In this document: positions 1-13,036 of the stretch, piece after piece
Layout of the letters: the number at the start of each line of letters is the position of its first letter
Numbering within the stretch: position 1 is the first letter of the stretch
DNA from: Cunninghamella blakesleeana
Lineage: Eukaryota; Mucoromycota; Mucoromycetes; Mucorales; Cunninghamellaceae
Assembly: GCA_017871115.1 (NCBI GenBank)
Contig: JAFCIZ010000006.1
Span: 2,852,001-2,916,000, forward strand
Direction: 5' to 3'
DNA: 64,000 nucleotides
Notes under the pieces: generated by a model
The model's input: only the letters and a program-made list of their open reading frames with translations
What the model was told of the DNA's origin: nothing
The model's database searches: none
Translations under genes and position numbers: made by a program

Positions 1-196
1 TATAACAGGTTGATAATTAGTATAAGTAGGGTTATTTGTATAATGGGTTCAACTAGATTAATAGTAGTACACAGTTATTTTTTTGAAACTTTTCATTTAA
101 AAACGTTAAACTAAAAAAAAGCAACAATTTATAAAAATAAAATAGTTCATTATATTTTATTTTTTAAAAAGACACTAAAATTAATACTAATATTCA

Positions 197-231
<35 letters not shown>

Positions 232-579
232 TTCTTCATATTTGATCTGCGCATAGTAATGTCGGGATTTATTGCATAAGCTTACAATTTTTTTTACAAT
301 TTTTTTTTTATTCAAATTTTTTTCCTCTCTTTCACTTTTTTAAGCATATATTTATAAAGGTATAAATAATAAAATTCAATTTAATAATACTATATTTTTT
401 ATTTTATTATCACTATTCCTTTTTTTTAAAATTAATAAATAAATATATAATACTGACAATTTATTTACTCTTTCTCTCCTATTTTTTTCCTCCATTTAAC
501 ATACTATTTATTTAGTATAGAGCTATTACTAGTTTATTTTTTACGAACTGTTTTAATATTATTAATATCGTATTGAAAC
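1..579. other. Upstream region of the HECT ligase gene, no gene seen
   Basis: This AT-rich stretch has no open frame that looks coding. It carries an (ATT)n microsatellite at about 201-231 and pyrimidine-rich runs at about 300-330 and 460-495. The pyrimidine runs just ahead of the start codon are typical of promoters in this window. No clear TATA box was singled out. Confidence 0.6.
201..231. repeat. (ATT)n microsatellite
   Basis: About ten copies of the trinucleotide ATT lie in the upstream region of the first gene. It is non-coding. Confidence 0.85.
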
Positions 580-3500
580 ATGTCAGGTGCTGAAAAACAA
601 AGGTAAAATATATGCTTGTATAGAATATGTTTAGCAAAAATATAAATATAAAAGCTATTTTGTTTTTAACCATTATTTATATATACATTTATATACTTTT
701 TTTTTTTTACAACTCTTATTAATAAAAAAAGTGCGCGGCGAAAACAGCACTCGGATAACAAATCAACACCTTCAAACAAGACTTCGCAGCAAAAACAGAA
801 AACGAAAGAAAAGAATACAAAATCTTCTCCTTCTCAGCTTGGGAAACGTAAAAGTTCGCATCAATCTGAAGACGATGAATCTAATAAGCTGACAACCTCT
901 AAACAACAACAACGCAATACAAAGTCCATTCCAAGATCTCAGAGTAAAGACAGAAGAAAAGGAAAAGGAAAAGCTGAAGTTAAAACATCAGCCAGGTAAA
1001 TATTATAAAAATATACTGATATACTCGATATAAACTGATATTGATATATATATATATATATATATATTTATTACTATTCAGTCCTTCATCCTTAAAATCA
1101 GATCAAGCTGACAATGGAAGTACAACAAAAGTGAAATCGAATAAACAATCAGAATTAGATCATACTAATGTCAAAGATGCTTTAGATCATTCCGTTGATG
1201 ATGACATTATGTTAGAAACAGATGAATCAGCAATAATAGATTATGAAGACTGGTTGGAAAATCCTGAACACAGTGACATGATAGAAAATTTAACTGATAA
1301 CGAGCTTGCTTTTTTTGAAGATGCCGAAGAACATGACGACGATATTGAAGATGAAGAGGAAGAGGAAGAGGACAAACACGGTGAAGATGATGAAGATGAA
1401 GATGATGAAGATGAAGACGAAATGGATCATGATGATAGCCTTTCCAGTGTGAGACATAGTTTGGGATTACATATGCATAGTTTATTTGGTGGTGCTATGC
1501 CTACACAGCTTAATAACATATTGGAAAATCTCTCTAATTTTGATGATAAAACACAACAATTAATTGCTTTACAAGAATTAGCTGAAACCTTATCGATGAG
1601 CAATGAAGAAGCTCTCTCAAGCTTTTTTCAATGTGACGCATTCGTACGCCAGCTTGTCAAAATATTGAAAGGTCCTGAACTTCAGACAAATTCTGCAGAA
1701 GATGATATGATGCTTGCTTTGGCCATGAGTGAAGGTTATGGAAGTACTGACCCTGAACTTATGTTGCTTGCTTGCCGTTGTATTTCTAATTTGCTAGATG
1801 CACTTCCAAGTTCAATATCAAGCATTGTTAGTCAAGACACTATTGGTATATTATGCGGCAAACTAAAATCAATAGAATATATTGATCTTGCTGAACAAGC
1901 ATTAGGTGTAAGTTAATGACATAAATGAAATAAAAAAGCTCTTTCATAAAATACACATCTTAAAATATATACAATTATGTAAATAGAAAAAAGATATTTT
2001 ATTAATTATTATTATTATTATTATTTGCAATTCTTTCGTATTTCTTTTATCTATCTATTTAGGCATTAGAAAAGGTTGCTGGCCAAGCACCTAAAGCAGT
2101 AGCACAAAATGGTGGATTAAGTGCAGCACTCATGTATTTTGATTTTTTCAGTATTCACTCTCAAAGAACAGCATTACGTACAGCATCACATTGCTTGAAA
2201 AATATTGGCGTAGATGCATCTTCTCAAGTAATGGAAATTATACCTGTTTTATCAAACACATTGACGTATTCTGATCGAACTGTGGTGGAGTTGACATGTC
2301 TTTGCTGGGCAAGATTATCAGAAAGCTATCGTTCCTATCCGGAGGCTTTTGAAAAGGTGGTTTCTGTAGATTTATTAAAAATAATGATTAGTCTCTTACC
2401 TATATCTGGAAATTCTAATGCGGTTCGACCTGCTTCTTTCAATGATCTCTTACGTGTGTTTCGTTCTGTTTCAAAAGCATCACCAATGCTTGGATACCAA
2501 CTTTTGACACTTAACATTAATCGCTATTTTTATCAAATACTCACTGGCAGTAGTGATCAGCATCTTATAGATGAAAATTCTGGTGAAATCAATGATAATT
2601 CTCATTTTTTAAATTCAAACATAGCATTGGATACAAAGTGGCGTGACTCTATAAATATGATTTTGAAAATTTCCATTGATTTGTTACCTAGTTTACCAAA
2701 AGGTAAGTCTTTTATTTACTTATATTGAAATATATATATATGCATACATGTAATTTTATATATTTATCTAAATATTAATTTTAAACATTATTTTTAGATG
2801 GGATTTTTAATGGTAATAGATTTCTTGGAACGGAGCCTGTTGCTTTACGTACAAGATCTTCAAAACTTAGTAATGTAGAGTCTGAGCCATCATCTAGTTC
2901 AACGGCTTCAGCACCAACCTCTACATCCGCTACAACTACAAAGACTATATCTTCCAAACCAGATCCAAGAATTGAATCATTAAAAAATAATCCTAAACTT
3001 CTTAAAAGAGATGGTGCAATTTTGTTTCCATTATTACTTGAAATATATTCATCAACAGTCAACTTACGTCTTCGATTACAAGTAACTCAAGCTTTAGTGA
3101 AGTATGTCTTTTTTATGGATGCAGATACATTAAAATCAGTACTCAAGTACGTTCCTTTATCTGGATTTTTGGTTGGTTTATTGACACAACGCGAACATTC
3201 TTCCTTAGTTATCAATTCTCTCTTTCAAGCTGAATTACTACTTGATAAGTTACCAAGCATCTACTTTGATTTATTCCATAGAGAAGGAGTACTGTATGAA
3301 ATTAAAGAGTTAGCAAGCTTGCCGTTAGTTGAAGATAATGGAAAACCCTCACAACAATACTCTGAAACAACTTCTTCACAAATAATAAACGATGATGCTT
3401 CTAATATGTCAGATGCAAAAAGTGAGTCTGGAAGATCTCAACTTCAAGGGTTATCATCCCAATCTCAAGATGAAGACAATACTAACGAAAGTATAATCAA

Positions 3501-6336
3501 CTCAAGACGCCGCCAAGCCATACGTAGCAATGATTTTAGATTAAGCTCTTTATGGAAACATGGATTATTACTGGATAAATACAATAACATTCATTTCAAA
3601 GCCAACATGAAATCTTCTAATAGGGAAGGTGAACCTGGTATCGGACATGGTTCTTTGCGGCGTTTTATCATTCAGTTAGCACAAAACTTTGTAAAAACAT
3701 ATGACAGTATGCAGGACAAGTATATTAACTTGACCAGTAACACTATTAAAGATCTTCAAATGATTGCAGAACAACTATATGGTAGTGATGATGATCCATC
3801 AGCAATTCATGTCTTGAAACAATTTTCCTCGTATGTAAATGAAACGGAAATTGGTATAAGTGGTTTTGAATTATATAAATCTGGTATTTTGGATGGTTTA
3901 GTCAATTACCTTACTCAAAAAGATAATGATGAAAATGTACAACAATTTAAAAGCTCTTTAGATAAACGACAACAGGCATTCTATTCTGTATTTGTGGAAA
4001 CACTCAAACTGGAAGAAGATAAAAATATTATAAGATCGCCAGAATTACATGTACTCACAAAGCGATTAGAAGAACTATTTACTCGTTTTGAACAATTTGA
4101 AGTAATATCGCCTTTAGATTTATCTACACTATCCTCCTCGCCTTCTTCATCATTATCAAGTGATTATACAAGACATCCGATTCAATTACTTGCAAAGCAA
4201 TTACGTATTAGATTAACAGGGCAAGGTACTGATATTCCTTCAAATTATAAAGATATGATGGTAGCCCTCCATGCAGTAGCAACATTCAGAGTTTTAGAAG
4301 AATATCTTTTGACACGAATTGAAGAACTCAATAAAATTGGTTCGAAAAACGCAAATGAAAGCTCAGATGATGAAAACGTAGAAGATGATAATGATGAACA
4401 TAAACATTCAAATAATGACGTTGAGCCAATGGATATAGATAATTCTGAAGAAACAGCTAAAGTAAGTGAATCTATTAATTTTTTTTTAAAAAAAAAGAAA
4501 AAGAAAAAGAAAAAATGATATTAATAAAAAAGGTATCTTAACAAATCCTAACTGCCTGTTTTTTTTTTTTTTTTTTGCTATATTTTTTTGTTATTTTCTT
4601 ATATTATATTAGGCTTCAAAGCACCATTCAGGAGCATCAATAAAAAGTTCTGAAAAACACACTACTACATCAAGGCGACGTGCTACTCTTCGTAGTCAAA
4701 CAGCCTCATCCTCTTCATCTGCACAATCTTCAAGCTCAGCTAAAAATTCAAAATCAAAATCAAAACCAAAATCAAAAACTACAAAAAAACCAAAAGGTAC
4801 ATGGCGAATTCAATTTTATATAAGAGATAAGCTTATATCTAATGACTCAACAATATATGGTGCTATACATAAGTGTGAACATGAATTCCGTCAATCTAAC
4901 AAAAAGATAACTACACATCCTAATTTATGGACGACTGCATACCCTATCACCTTTAAAAGAGTTTTTATCTTAGATGATGATATTGAAAAAGCTAAAAATG
5001 CGGATACACCAAAAAAACAACTTGACAAAATAGTAATTCCAAAACAACTAATAACACACAACGACTCATCACCTTGTATGAGTGTATTAAAATTGTTAAA
5101 AGCATTAGTCAATGTATGTCATTCATGGCAAGATAATAACAATAATGGAACAACATTAAAAACAAGTACACATGGCAAAGTACCTTTATTACCAGCATCT
5201 GATTTTATCAATCGCAAATTAACAGCGAAATTACAACGCCAATTAGAAGAACCATTAATAGTAGCCAGCTCCTGTTTACCTGAGTGGGTTTATTATTTTA
5301 TGTCTGACTACCCATTTTTATTTCCATTCGATATTCGATATCTTTTTATTCAAAGTACATCATTTGGTTATTCGAGATTAATTACAAGATGGCAAAGTCT
5401 AGAAATGAGAAATAATACACAAAATGGACAGCGTGCTGATCGTCGTGGTTATGATGATGGTGTGAGTGGTAGTCACCAACCTCCACCTACTTTGGGTAGA
5501 ATTGAAAGACGGAAAGTAAAAGTTAAACGAGATCAAATTTTGGAATCTGCTATCAAATTTATGGATTTATTTGGCTCATCTCAATCTATATTGGAAATTG
5601 AATACGCTGATGAAGAAGGTACTGGGTTAGGCCCTACATTAGAATTTTATGCTTCCGCTTCAAAAGAGTTTTGTAAAAAATCAACCAATATGTGGCGTCA
5701 AGATAATGGGGAAGAAGATGAACATAATGATGAGAATAATGCTTATGTTGTAGCTAAACAAGGCCTTTTCCCTGCTCCTTTGTATAAGGGTATGAACGCT
5801 AAATCTTATTCAAAAATTATTCATTTATTCAAATCTCTTGGTCAGTTTGTTGCTAAAGCTATGTTGGATTTCCGTATTATTGATATACCTTTCAGTGTTG
5901 CTTTTTTCAAGTTATTATTAAATAATGATATCTGTCCCATTGATTTAGTTCAGGTATTAAAAAAAAGAAAGAAAATGGATTAAAAGTAAAATATCTTATT
6001 TTTTATTCTTTATATATAATTTATTCTTTTAGGAAATTGATACTGTACTTGGCAAATCACTATTAGATTTAAAACAATATGCTGATAAGAAAAAACAAAT
6101 TGATGAGGATTTAACCTTAGTAAGTGGCCTTTATATTTAACGCTGACTTTATAATTATAGGCATTTTTATTTTTTTCCTAGTTTTAATTCCTTTTTTACT
6201 TTTTATTTTTTATATCTATAGACTAATGAACAAAAATCTAAACTTATAAATGATATTCAAATTAATGGTGCAAAAATTGAAGATTTATGCTTAGATTTTA
6301 CTTTACCGGGACATGATACTATTGAGTTAAAGGTAC

Positions 6337-6368
<32 letters not shown>

Positions 6369-7252
6369 AGTATATATATGTATATACTGATTTACTCTAT
6401 TTTATTTTCTCTTTTGAATTATATATATATATATATTTACTTATTTATTTAATAGAGTGGTGGATCAAACATTAATGTAACAATATTTAATGTAGAGGAA
6501 TACATACAGCTGTTGGCGGATACAATCGCTGGATCTGGCGTTAAAGAACAAATCAAAGCATTCCGTGAAGGCTTTAATGGATTATTTGCAATTGACGACT
6601 TAAAAGTACTTACTTATCAAGAACTTGCTTCTTTGTTTGGTGCATCTACTGAAGACTGGTCCTTTTCCGGTAAATGATTCTTTATTTTATTTTTTTTATA
6701 AAAGAAAAAGAGCGATTAAATATAAATATAGTAATAACGAGGTGTCTAACACGTTTTTTTTTTATGCTTTAATAAATCTCGATTTAAATTAGTTTTATCC
6801 GATGCAATTAAAGCTGATCATGGTTATACAATGGAAAGTACAGCCGTCAAAAACCTGTTGGAAGTACTTTCAGAAATGAGTATGCAAGAAAAACGTGAAT
6901 TTTTACAGTTTACCACTGGATCACCAAGATTGCCAATCGGGGGTAAATAGACACATCATATATATCTTATTAAAAAAAAAGTTGAAAAATCCTGCTCTTT
7001 AAACTCAAAGTTAATCTTTTTTTATTTTATTTTATTATGATTGATTACTATTTAGGTTGGAAAGCTATGCGGCCTGTTTTTACTGTTGTTCGAAAAAATT
7101 GTGAATCACCTTTGACTCCTGATGATTATTTACCGTCTGTCATGACATGTGCAAATTATCTCAAAATGCCAGATTATTCCAGTAAAAACGTTTTATATCA
7201 AAGATTACTTAAATCTATGCAAGAAGGTAAAGATAGTTTCTTACTTTCTTAA
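580..7252 (+). CDS. UFD4/TRIP12-type HECT E3 ubiquitin ligase
   Basis: This gene encodes a HECT-class ubiquitin ligase of the UFD4/TRIP12 type, which in other organisms ubiquitinates N-degron and ubiquitin-fusion substrates. Exons: 580-602, 732-995, 1082-1907, 2063-2702, 2798-4461, 4613-5953, 6033-6119, 6222-6332, 6456-6669, 6793-6942, 7056-7252. They total 5517 nt, giving 1838 aa, and all introns are GT-AG. The N-terminus is basic and Ser/Gln-rich. A strongly acidic Asp/Glu run follows at about residues 182-212, then armadillo-like helices (about 220-480). A second acidic insert lies near 4350-4450. The C-terminal HECT domain begins near residue 1450. It includes the TGSPRLPIGG motif and the catalytic MTCANYLKMP loop with Cys at about residue 1805 (codon 7148-7150), 33 residues from the end as is usual. 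The chain ends FLLS, a normal HECT end. UFD4/TRIP12 is favoured over other HECTs by the ARM repeats plus C-terminal HECT. The first short exon (23 nt) is the least certain part. Confidence 0.9.
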
Positions 7253-7831
7253 AATTGATTTATACATACTGGCATTTTTTTATTACTTTTACTATTTTTC
7301 TCTCCTTATCACTTTTTTTATTTCTCCTTCACTTCAATTTTTTTTTATTTCCCTTTTTTATTCTTTTATCATTCTTATATATCTATATATATACTAAAGT
7401 CTGTGTAATGCAATCTCCTTTATCTTTATATTTATTTAACATATTTAAACACATTTCATGTATACCTTTTACATAGTCATAAGATAATTCGATTTTTTTC
7501 TTTCTTTCTTATCTTTTCTTATATACTATCCATATTCATGAATTATAATATACAATTTTTCCATTCAACTACATATATATACGATGTCTATTTTTTTATA
7601 TCTTTTTATCTCTTTAAAAATTAGTAATTTTAGTACAGAATATATATAAACCAATCAATCAATAAAAATCATTTTCAAAAAATAAAAACTCTAATATATA
7701 AAATCCTTTTTACATTAATTTAACAACAAATGGTTTATTATATGAGAATAAATGACATATACATATACACTTTTTTATGATCCTTTTTTTAATATTATTA
7801 TTACTATTATGATTATTTATTTATTTACTAT
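7253..7831. other. Convergent 3' intergenic region, no gene seen
   Basis: This T-rich then A-rich spacer separates two convergent genes. It holds candidate polyadenylation signals, for example AATAAA at about 7661-7666 for the upstream gene. Short open frames here are low-complexity Phe/Ile/Tyr strings and are not credible genes. Confidence 0.6.
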
Positions 7832-9285
7832 TTATTGTTTATAGAAAGATTCTAATTCTTCGACATCTTCTTTAGAACCTAACCAAACACCAGATCTATC
7901 ATGAATATGTTCAGGAATAATATCTAAAGCATTTTTTGTTCCAGTAGAGGCTTTACCACCAGCTTGTTCAATTAAAAAGGCCATAGGGAAGACTTCATAA
8001 AGAATTCTAAGTTTTCCTTTTTTAGATTTTGAATCCGCGGGATATCCGAAAATACCACCTAAAAAAAATTTTAAAAGTAAAATAGAGATCATTATTATTA
8101 TTAAAAAGTCAGCTCTTTTTTTTTTTTTTTAATAAAAAATTCATGTAAAAAATTATGTGTGTAACTTTACCATAGAGTAAAGTTCGGTGAATATCGGATA
8201 CCATGGAACCCACATAACGAGCACTGTATTTTTGTTTAACTTGGTCAACATATTTTTTACATGGTTCATCAAAGTATTTATAATTTCCTTCATTAACAGA
8301 ATAAATTTTTCCACGGGGAGGTAATGTAATCTAAGTATAAATAAATAAATAAAAAAAGGATTAATAAGTGTAAGTGAGTAAACCATAAGCTTTGTATTTT
8401 TTGTATTCTCTATCTATCTATATATCTATTTATTCTATTCACCTTAGGATGGGTCATGATGAATTCGCCAATTGAAGGATCTAAAGTAAAACCGTTCACA
8501 CCGTTACCAAGGGACTAAAAACATAGTATATATTTAGTAGAAAAATTAATATAAATGTGAAACATTATACTTAAACAAATTCACTAAATAAAAATAAAAA
8601 ATTAGCTTACCAAAATCAATTCACAATAAGAACCATACATACAATATCCAGAAGCAACAAGATCGCGTCCACTTCTAATTAAATCATCCATAGTAGGGTT
8701 TTCAGAATCATTCTAAAATAAAGAAATAGATATATAGGTACAGAATATATTTTAATTAGGATATGTATGTGTGTATAAATATAGGGAAGAAAAATGATTT
8801 ACCACTTTGAAGATACCAAAAATAGTACCAATAGAAACACCACAATCGATATTAGAAGAACCATCCAAAGGATCAAATGTAACGATATATTTACCTCTTT
8901 GATTATGATCTTTAATAACCATAGCATTTTCATCTTCTTCAGAAACAAGAATACAAGCTTTACCGGAAGCAATTAAAGCATTACGGAAAATATCATTAGC
9001 AAGGACATCTAATTTCTTAACATCTTCACCTTGAACATTAGCTGTACCAGTAAGTCCTAATCTATAAATATAATATTATAAAAAGTTGGTTTCAATTTAC
9101 TCATTTCATTTTTTTTTTACCCCGCACTTTTTTTATTGTTATTATTATTCTATATTTATCCATCTATCATTTCAAAACTCTTTTATATACCCTTTTTCCT
9201 TTTATATACATCTATATATATTGCCACACACACTTGTTTTTGTTATAGTTGTTATAGTTATAGTTATTTGTTGTTTAATAAAGTT

Positions 9286-9336
<51 letters not shown>

Positions 9337-9675
9337 CCTTCTTCTCTTTCTTCTCCTTTTTTTATTACTATTATTACGAGTATAACTTACAAGTTGATTA
9401 AACCGGCTTGTTTTACCTTGGAGGCAACAAACTTACAACCAAATTGAATAGCAGTTAATAAAATGGTCAAGTCACCAGAAGCATCAGGCACTTCCTATTT
9501 AAAATAAAAAATAAAAAGAGATTGATATTAAAAAAGACAATATATGAGCGCGTCATCAATATATTTATATATATATATATAATAAATGATTATGTACCTG
9601 TTGTTGAGAAAGCACCCAACGAGTTAAAGTAATAAGATCTTCACCTTTTCCAGTAATAATTTCATCAAAAGCCAT
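7832..9675 (-). CDS. FBP1: Fructose-1,6-bisphosphatase (gluconeogenesis)
   Basis: The enzyme hydrolyses fructose 1,6-bisphosphate to fructose 6-phosphate, the committed step of gluconeogenesis in the cytosol. Exons on the minus strand, in transcript order: 9598-9675, 9391-9494, 8803-9061, 8611-8712, 8443-8514, 8171-8330, 7832-8058. They sum to 1002 nt, giving 333 aa, a normal length. Diagnostic motifs are the metal-binding [10 protein letters not shown] (residues about 123-132), the SGDLT segment of the allosteric AMP loop, [32 protein letters not shown] and the C-terminal [15 protein letters not shown]. The start Met is followed directly by the conserved helix [13 protein letters not shown], so no N-terminal extension is present. 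The yeast-type RRxS phosphosite and Pro N-degron are absent. The second intron (9062-9390) holds a (TA)24 tract. The gene is divergent from the DDHD phospholipase gene; a candidate TATA and CreA-like site lie at 9785-9800. Confidence 0.95.
9288..9335. repeat. (TA)24 microsatellite inside an FBP intron
   Basis: This is an uninterrupted TA dinucleotide run of about 48 bp within the 329-bp second intron of the fructose-bisphosphatase gene. Confidence 0.9.
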
Positions 9676-10384
9676 ATTATTTAAATCTTATTTTTATTTT
9701 TGGGAGTAAGAATAAAAAGAAGAAAGAAGAAAAAAGAGGGAAAAAATCATTTCTCTCCTCCCCTTTAAAAAAAGTTGGTGATGGCCGGAGTTTATAAAAT
9801 GGAAAAACTAGGAAGAGCAAACATATGATTCTTATAATTTAACCAACCCGATATATTAACAAGTTTTAATGTCTATCACTTCATGATAATTATTATTTTA
9901 ATAATAAACAAATAATAAATAAATAATAATACATATTGCTCTTATGGTTATAATTATAATCATCTAGTTTTCTCTTTTTGCCACTTTTAAAGTTTTCTAT
10001 TATTTCAGTTTTTTGCCTCTGTTTTTGATATTGCCCCTACCAAATAATAATAATAATAATAATAATAGGAGAGTACATAATATTCTTATTTATTTATTTC
10101 GTTATTCAAGTTTTTTTTTTTTACATATTGCAGAAAACAACTTGTTTATTAAGTAAACCTCCTATGAATTAAACTTTTTTTTTTATTTGATCAGTATCTT
10201 TTTGGGAGGTCTATCTGTCAACAAGGGATCTCTTTTTTTTATTTAGATTGTCAAAAAAAAAAATAAAGAATAAAAAAAAATCATTTATAATCCTTTCTTT
10301 ATCCTTTTTTTCTTTTTCTTTTTCTTTCATTTACTTTACAATCTTTTTATTTTTTTTATTTTCATTTATTCTTCTTTTTTTTCA
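9676..10384. other. Divergent promoter region between FBP and the DDHD phospholipase
   Basis: This 709-bp spacer separates two divergently transcribed genes. It holds a candidate TATA element for FBP near 9791-9800, two CCCCT boxes (9760-9764 and about 10034), an (AAT)n run near 10041-10067, and T-rich tracts just ahead of the phospholipase start. No coding sequence is seen. Confidence 0.6.
9785..9800 (-). promoter_or_regulatory. Candidate TATA box with adjoining CreA-like site for FBP
   Basis: The plus-strand sequence CCGGAGTTTATAAAAT reads on the FBP strand as a TATA-like ATTTTATAAA about 120 nt upstream of the start codon. Immediately adjacent, CCGGAG fits the fungal carbon-catabolite repressor consensus SYGGRG. 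FBP is a classic glucose-repressed gene, so the site makes sense, but such a 6-bp match can arise by chance. Confidence 0.35.
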
Positions 10385-11969
10385 ATGATTTACGACACTT
10401 ATCCTGAATTTGCCACTCATTCGTCTATCGGTACTTAAAATAAAGAGAAATTTAAAATATGCTAAAAAAAATTGAAATTTTAAACTCTTTTTTTTCTTCT
10501 TTAATTTATAAAAACAGATGGTTTATATTATAATCAGCAACAAGAAGAAGTTCATTCTGTATGGGAACAAGATACTGAAGAGGATAAAATAGATCACGTT
10601 ATATTTGTTATTCATGTAATATTAATAATAATAATAAAAAAAAAAAAAAACCACAATAGCAATATTATTACTATTATTTAAAGACAGGGCTCTCAACTTT
10701 TTTACTTTTTTTTATATCTATCTATCAAATAGGGTATTGGACAACAAACTGAACGCTTTGGTTATTTTGAACAACATAGTAAATATATAAATAATAGCAA
10801 TAAAAAAAGAACGTAAATATAAATAAAAAGTGATCTGTGTATTAATAAATAATAATTATTATTTACCCTATAGTGGAAACAATCCGTTCTACTATATGTG
10901 AAGTACTACAAGCAAGAATGCCTCACCGTGATATAAGAATTCAATTAATACCTATCGAATGGCATAAATATATTCATCAAATCACCGACCCATGCATGAA
11001 CAACATTAGTTTAGATACAGTCCCTGGTATGCGATTAATAAGTAATGATTATATTATGGATGCCCTTTATTATCTTTCAAAGGATAGACAACAAAGTATT
11101 ATCAATCATGTTACACGAACATTTAATGGAGCTTATCATGAATTTATGGATGCTCATCCTACTTTTCAAGGAAACATTGGAATTTTTGGTTATTCGTAAA
11201 GATGATTAAATAATAATAAAAAGATAACAATTCATTTTTACAACTTTTTCTTTTTAATTTTTTAATGTATATATATATATATATCTCATTTTTTTATTAT
11301 TTATTTGTGCTTATATAGTTTAGGTGGTCTAATCACTTGGGATATCTTATCACATCAACGACCTTTAAATACATTAGAAGAAATCAATCAACGAGATAAA
11401 TTAGGTATCAATGTTCCTCAATTAGATTTCAAACCTCAATTCTTATTTGGTGTTGGATGTCCTTTAGGTGCTTTTCTTAATATTAGAAACCAAGATCCAA
11501 AATTATATCATCCTGATGAATCTACTATTTTTGAAAACATCTATCATCCCTGTGATCCTTTGGTAAGTTCTCCCTTTGTTTATTTTTTTTTATACTAATG
11601 ATAGTAATAATAGTTGTGGTGGTGTTTATATTTTTTTACTTTACTATTTTTTTCTTTGTTTATTCCCTTGGACCTCTTTCTCTTTTTTTTTAACTCCTCT
11701 TTTCCCTTAAACTCCTTTTGTATATAAATACAAATATATACATTTCCCTTGTGTTGATTTACTATGCTATTGATTGTTTACACCGTTCCCTTTATCCCTT
11801 CCTCCTATTACTATACTATCTTATACTTTTTTCTTTTTTCTCTTTATCTCTCTCTTTTTTTTCCTTCCTCCTTTTATCTCCCTGACTTTATTATTACTCT
11901 CTTTTTTTTTTTTACCTTCCCCTCTACCACCGTCTCCTACTCCTCCTTCTTGAAGATTATTATTAATGG

Positions 11970-12020
<51 letters not shown>

Positions 12021-13036
12021 TATTATGATAGGCATACCGTGTTGAACCATTATATCATCCTGATTGTAGACATCACCCTAGTATTAAAATGGAACCTGCT
12101 ATTTCAAATACAACAACACCTGTACTTTCATCTTTAACAGATTGGGTTACTTCATGGTTCAAAAAATCAACCAATCACAATGAAAATGATCACCATATGG
12201 ATGAAGATGTAGATGATGATACAATGGCATCAACAGCAACAATGGAACAAGATTCAATCAATAATAATACAATATGCGATATGCAACAAGAATATCAACA
12301 TCCTTATACCCTTACACATTCACCATCCACATCAACATATACTAATGACATCATCACAGATGACTTATTGTCATCACCTTCCACTTCAAAAGTAACTGAT
12401 AATAATAATGAAGATGAAGATAAAAATGAAGAAGAAAGTAGTGATTTAACAGATAAAACAACTCTATTGTCATCTATGGGTGCTTTCTTTCAATACATGT
12501 CTCCACGGGCCTCTTTTGATCAAGATTCTGCTTTAGGTTCGGATAATGAAGATAATGATGATACAACTAACACAACAATGATGATGGAAGAAAAGAAAAA
12601 TAAATTGATCATGTCAAATAATAATAGTAATAATGTGATCTCTCCACCACCAACACCTTGTTCACCCACTACTACCAGTTTTGAAAATATTTCTATTTCT
12701 ATTCAAGATCCCAATATCCTCTACCGAAGAAGACAAAGCCAAATATATGTTCCTCCTCCTTCTTCCCATTATCATCAAAATGATTGGACAACAAAAAAAT
12801 TAAGAAGACAATCTTTACCTAATCATTTGCATCAAAAATCCTCTTCTTTTCCATTATTACATTTATTACCCAATGGAAAACGAATTGATTATGCTTTACA
12901 ACCAGATCCTATGTTTGGTGGTATCGTATCAAATCATTACCTTCTTGGTCTCCAAGCACATTTCTCTTATTGGAATAATAAAGATATGCTATGGCATATG
13001 GTTCATCAGTTAGATAACGCTCAGTCATCTTCATAA
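10385..13036 (+). CDS. DDHD-domain phospholipase (PLA1 / SEC23IP family)
   Basis: This is a predicted intracellular phospholipase A1-like hydrolase with a DDHD domain, a family linked to membrane traffic and phospholipid turnover. Exons: 10385-10430, 10518-10615, 10733-10778, 10874-11195, 11319-11562, 12032-13036. They total 1761 nt, giving 586 aa. The lipase part shows HVIFVIHGIGQQ near residues 38-52 and a GYSLGG nucleophile elbow with Ser at about residue 171, the codon being split by intron 4. The DDHD part shows HPCDPLAYRVEPLYHP (about 248-263), RIDYALQPD (about 536) and HFSYWNNKD (about 562). A low-complexity Asn/Asp/Thr/Ser-rich insert of roughly 230 residues sits inside the DDHD domain. 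The last intron (469 bp) is far longer than the others and carries a (TTA)n repeat. The start was chosen as the first ATG after a pyrimidine tract. Confidence 0.87.
11971..12020. repeat. (TTA)n microsatellite in the last intron of the DDHD gene
   Basis: About 17 uninterrupted TTA units lie near the 3' end of the 469-bp intron at 11563-12031. An apparent open frame across it is an artefact of the repeat. Confidence 0.9.

Noticed and set aside
11764..12045. 93-codon open frame in the DDHD gene intron
   Set aside because: It is a hydrophobic Leu/Phe/Ser string produced by T-rich DNA and the (TTA)n repeat. The intron borders are required by the frame on both sides.
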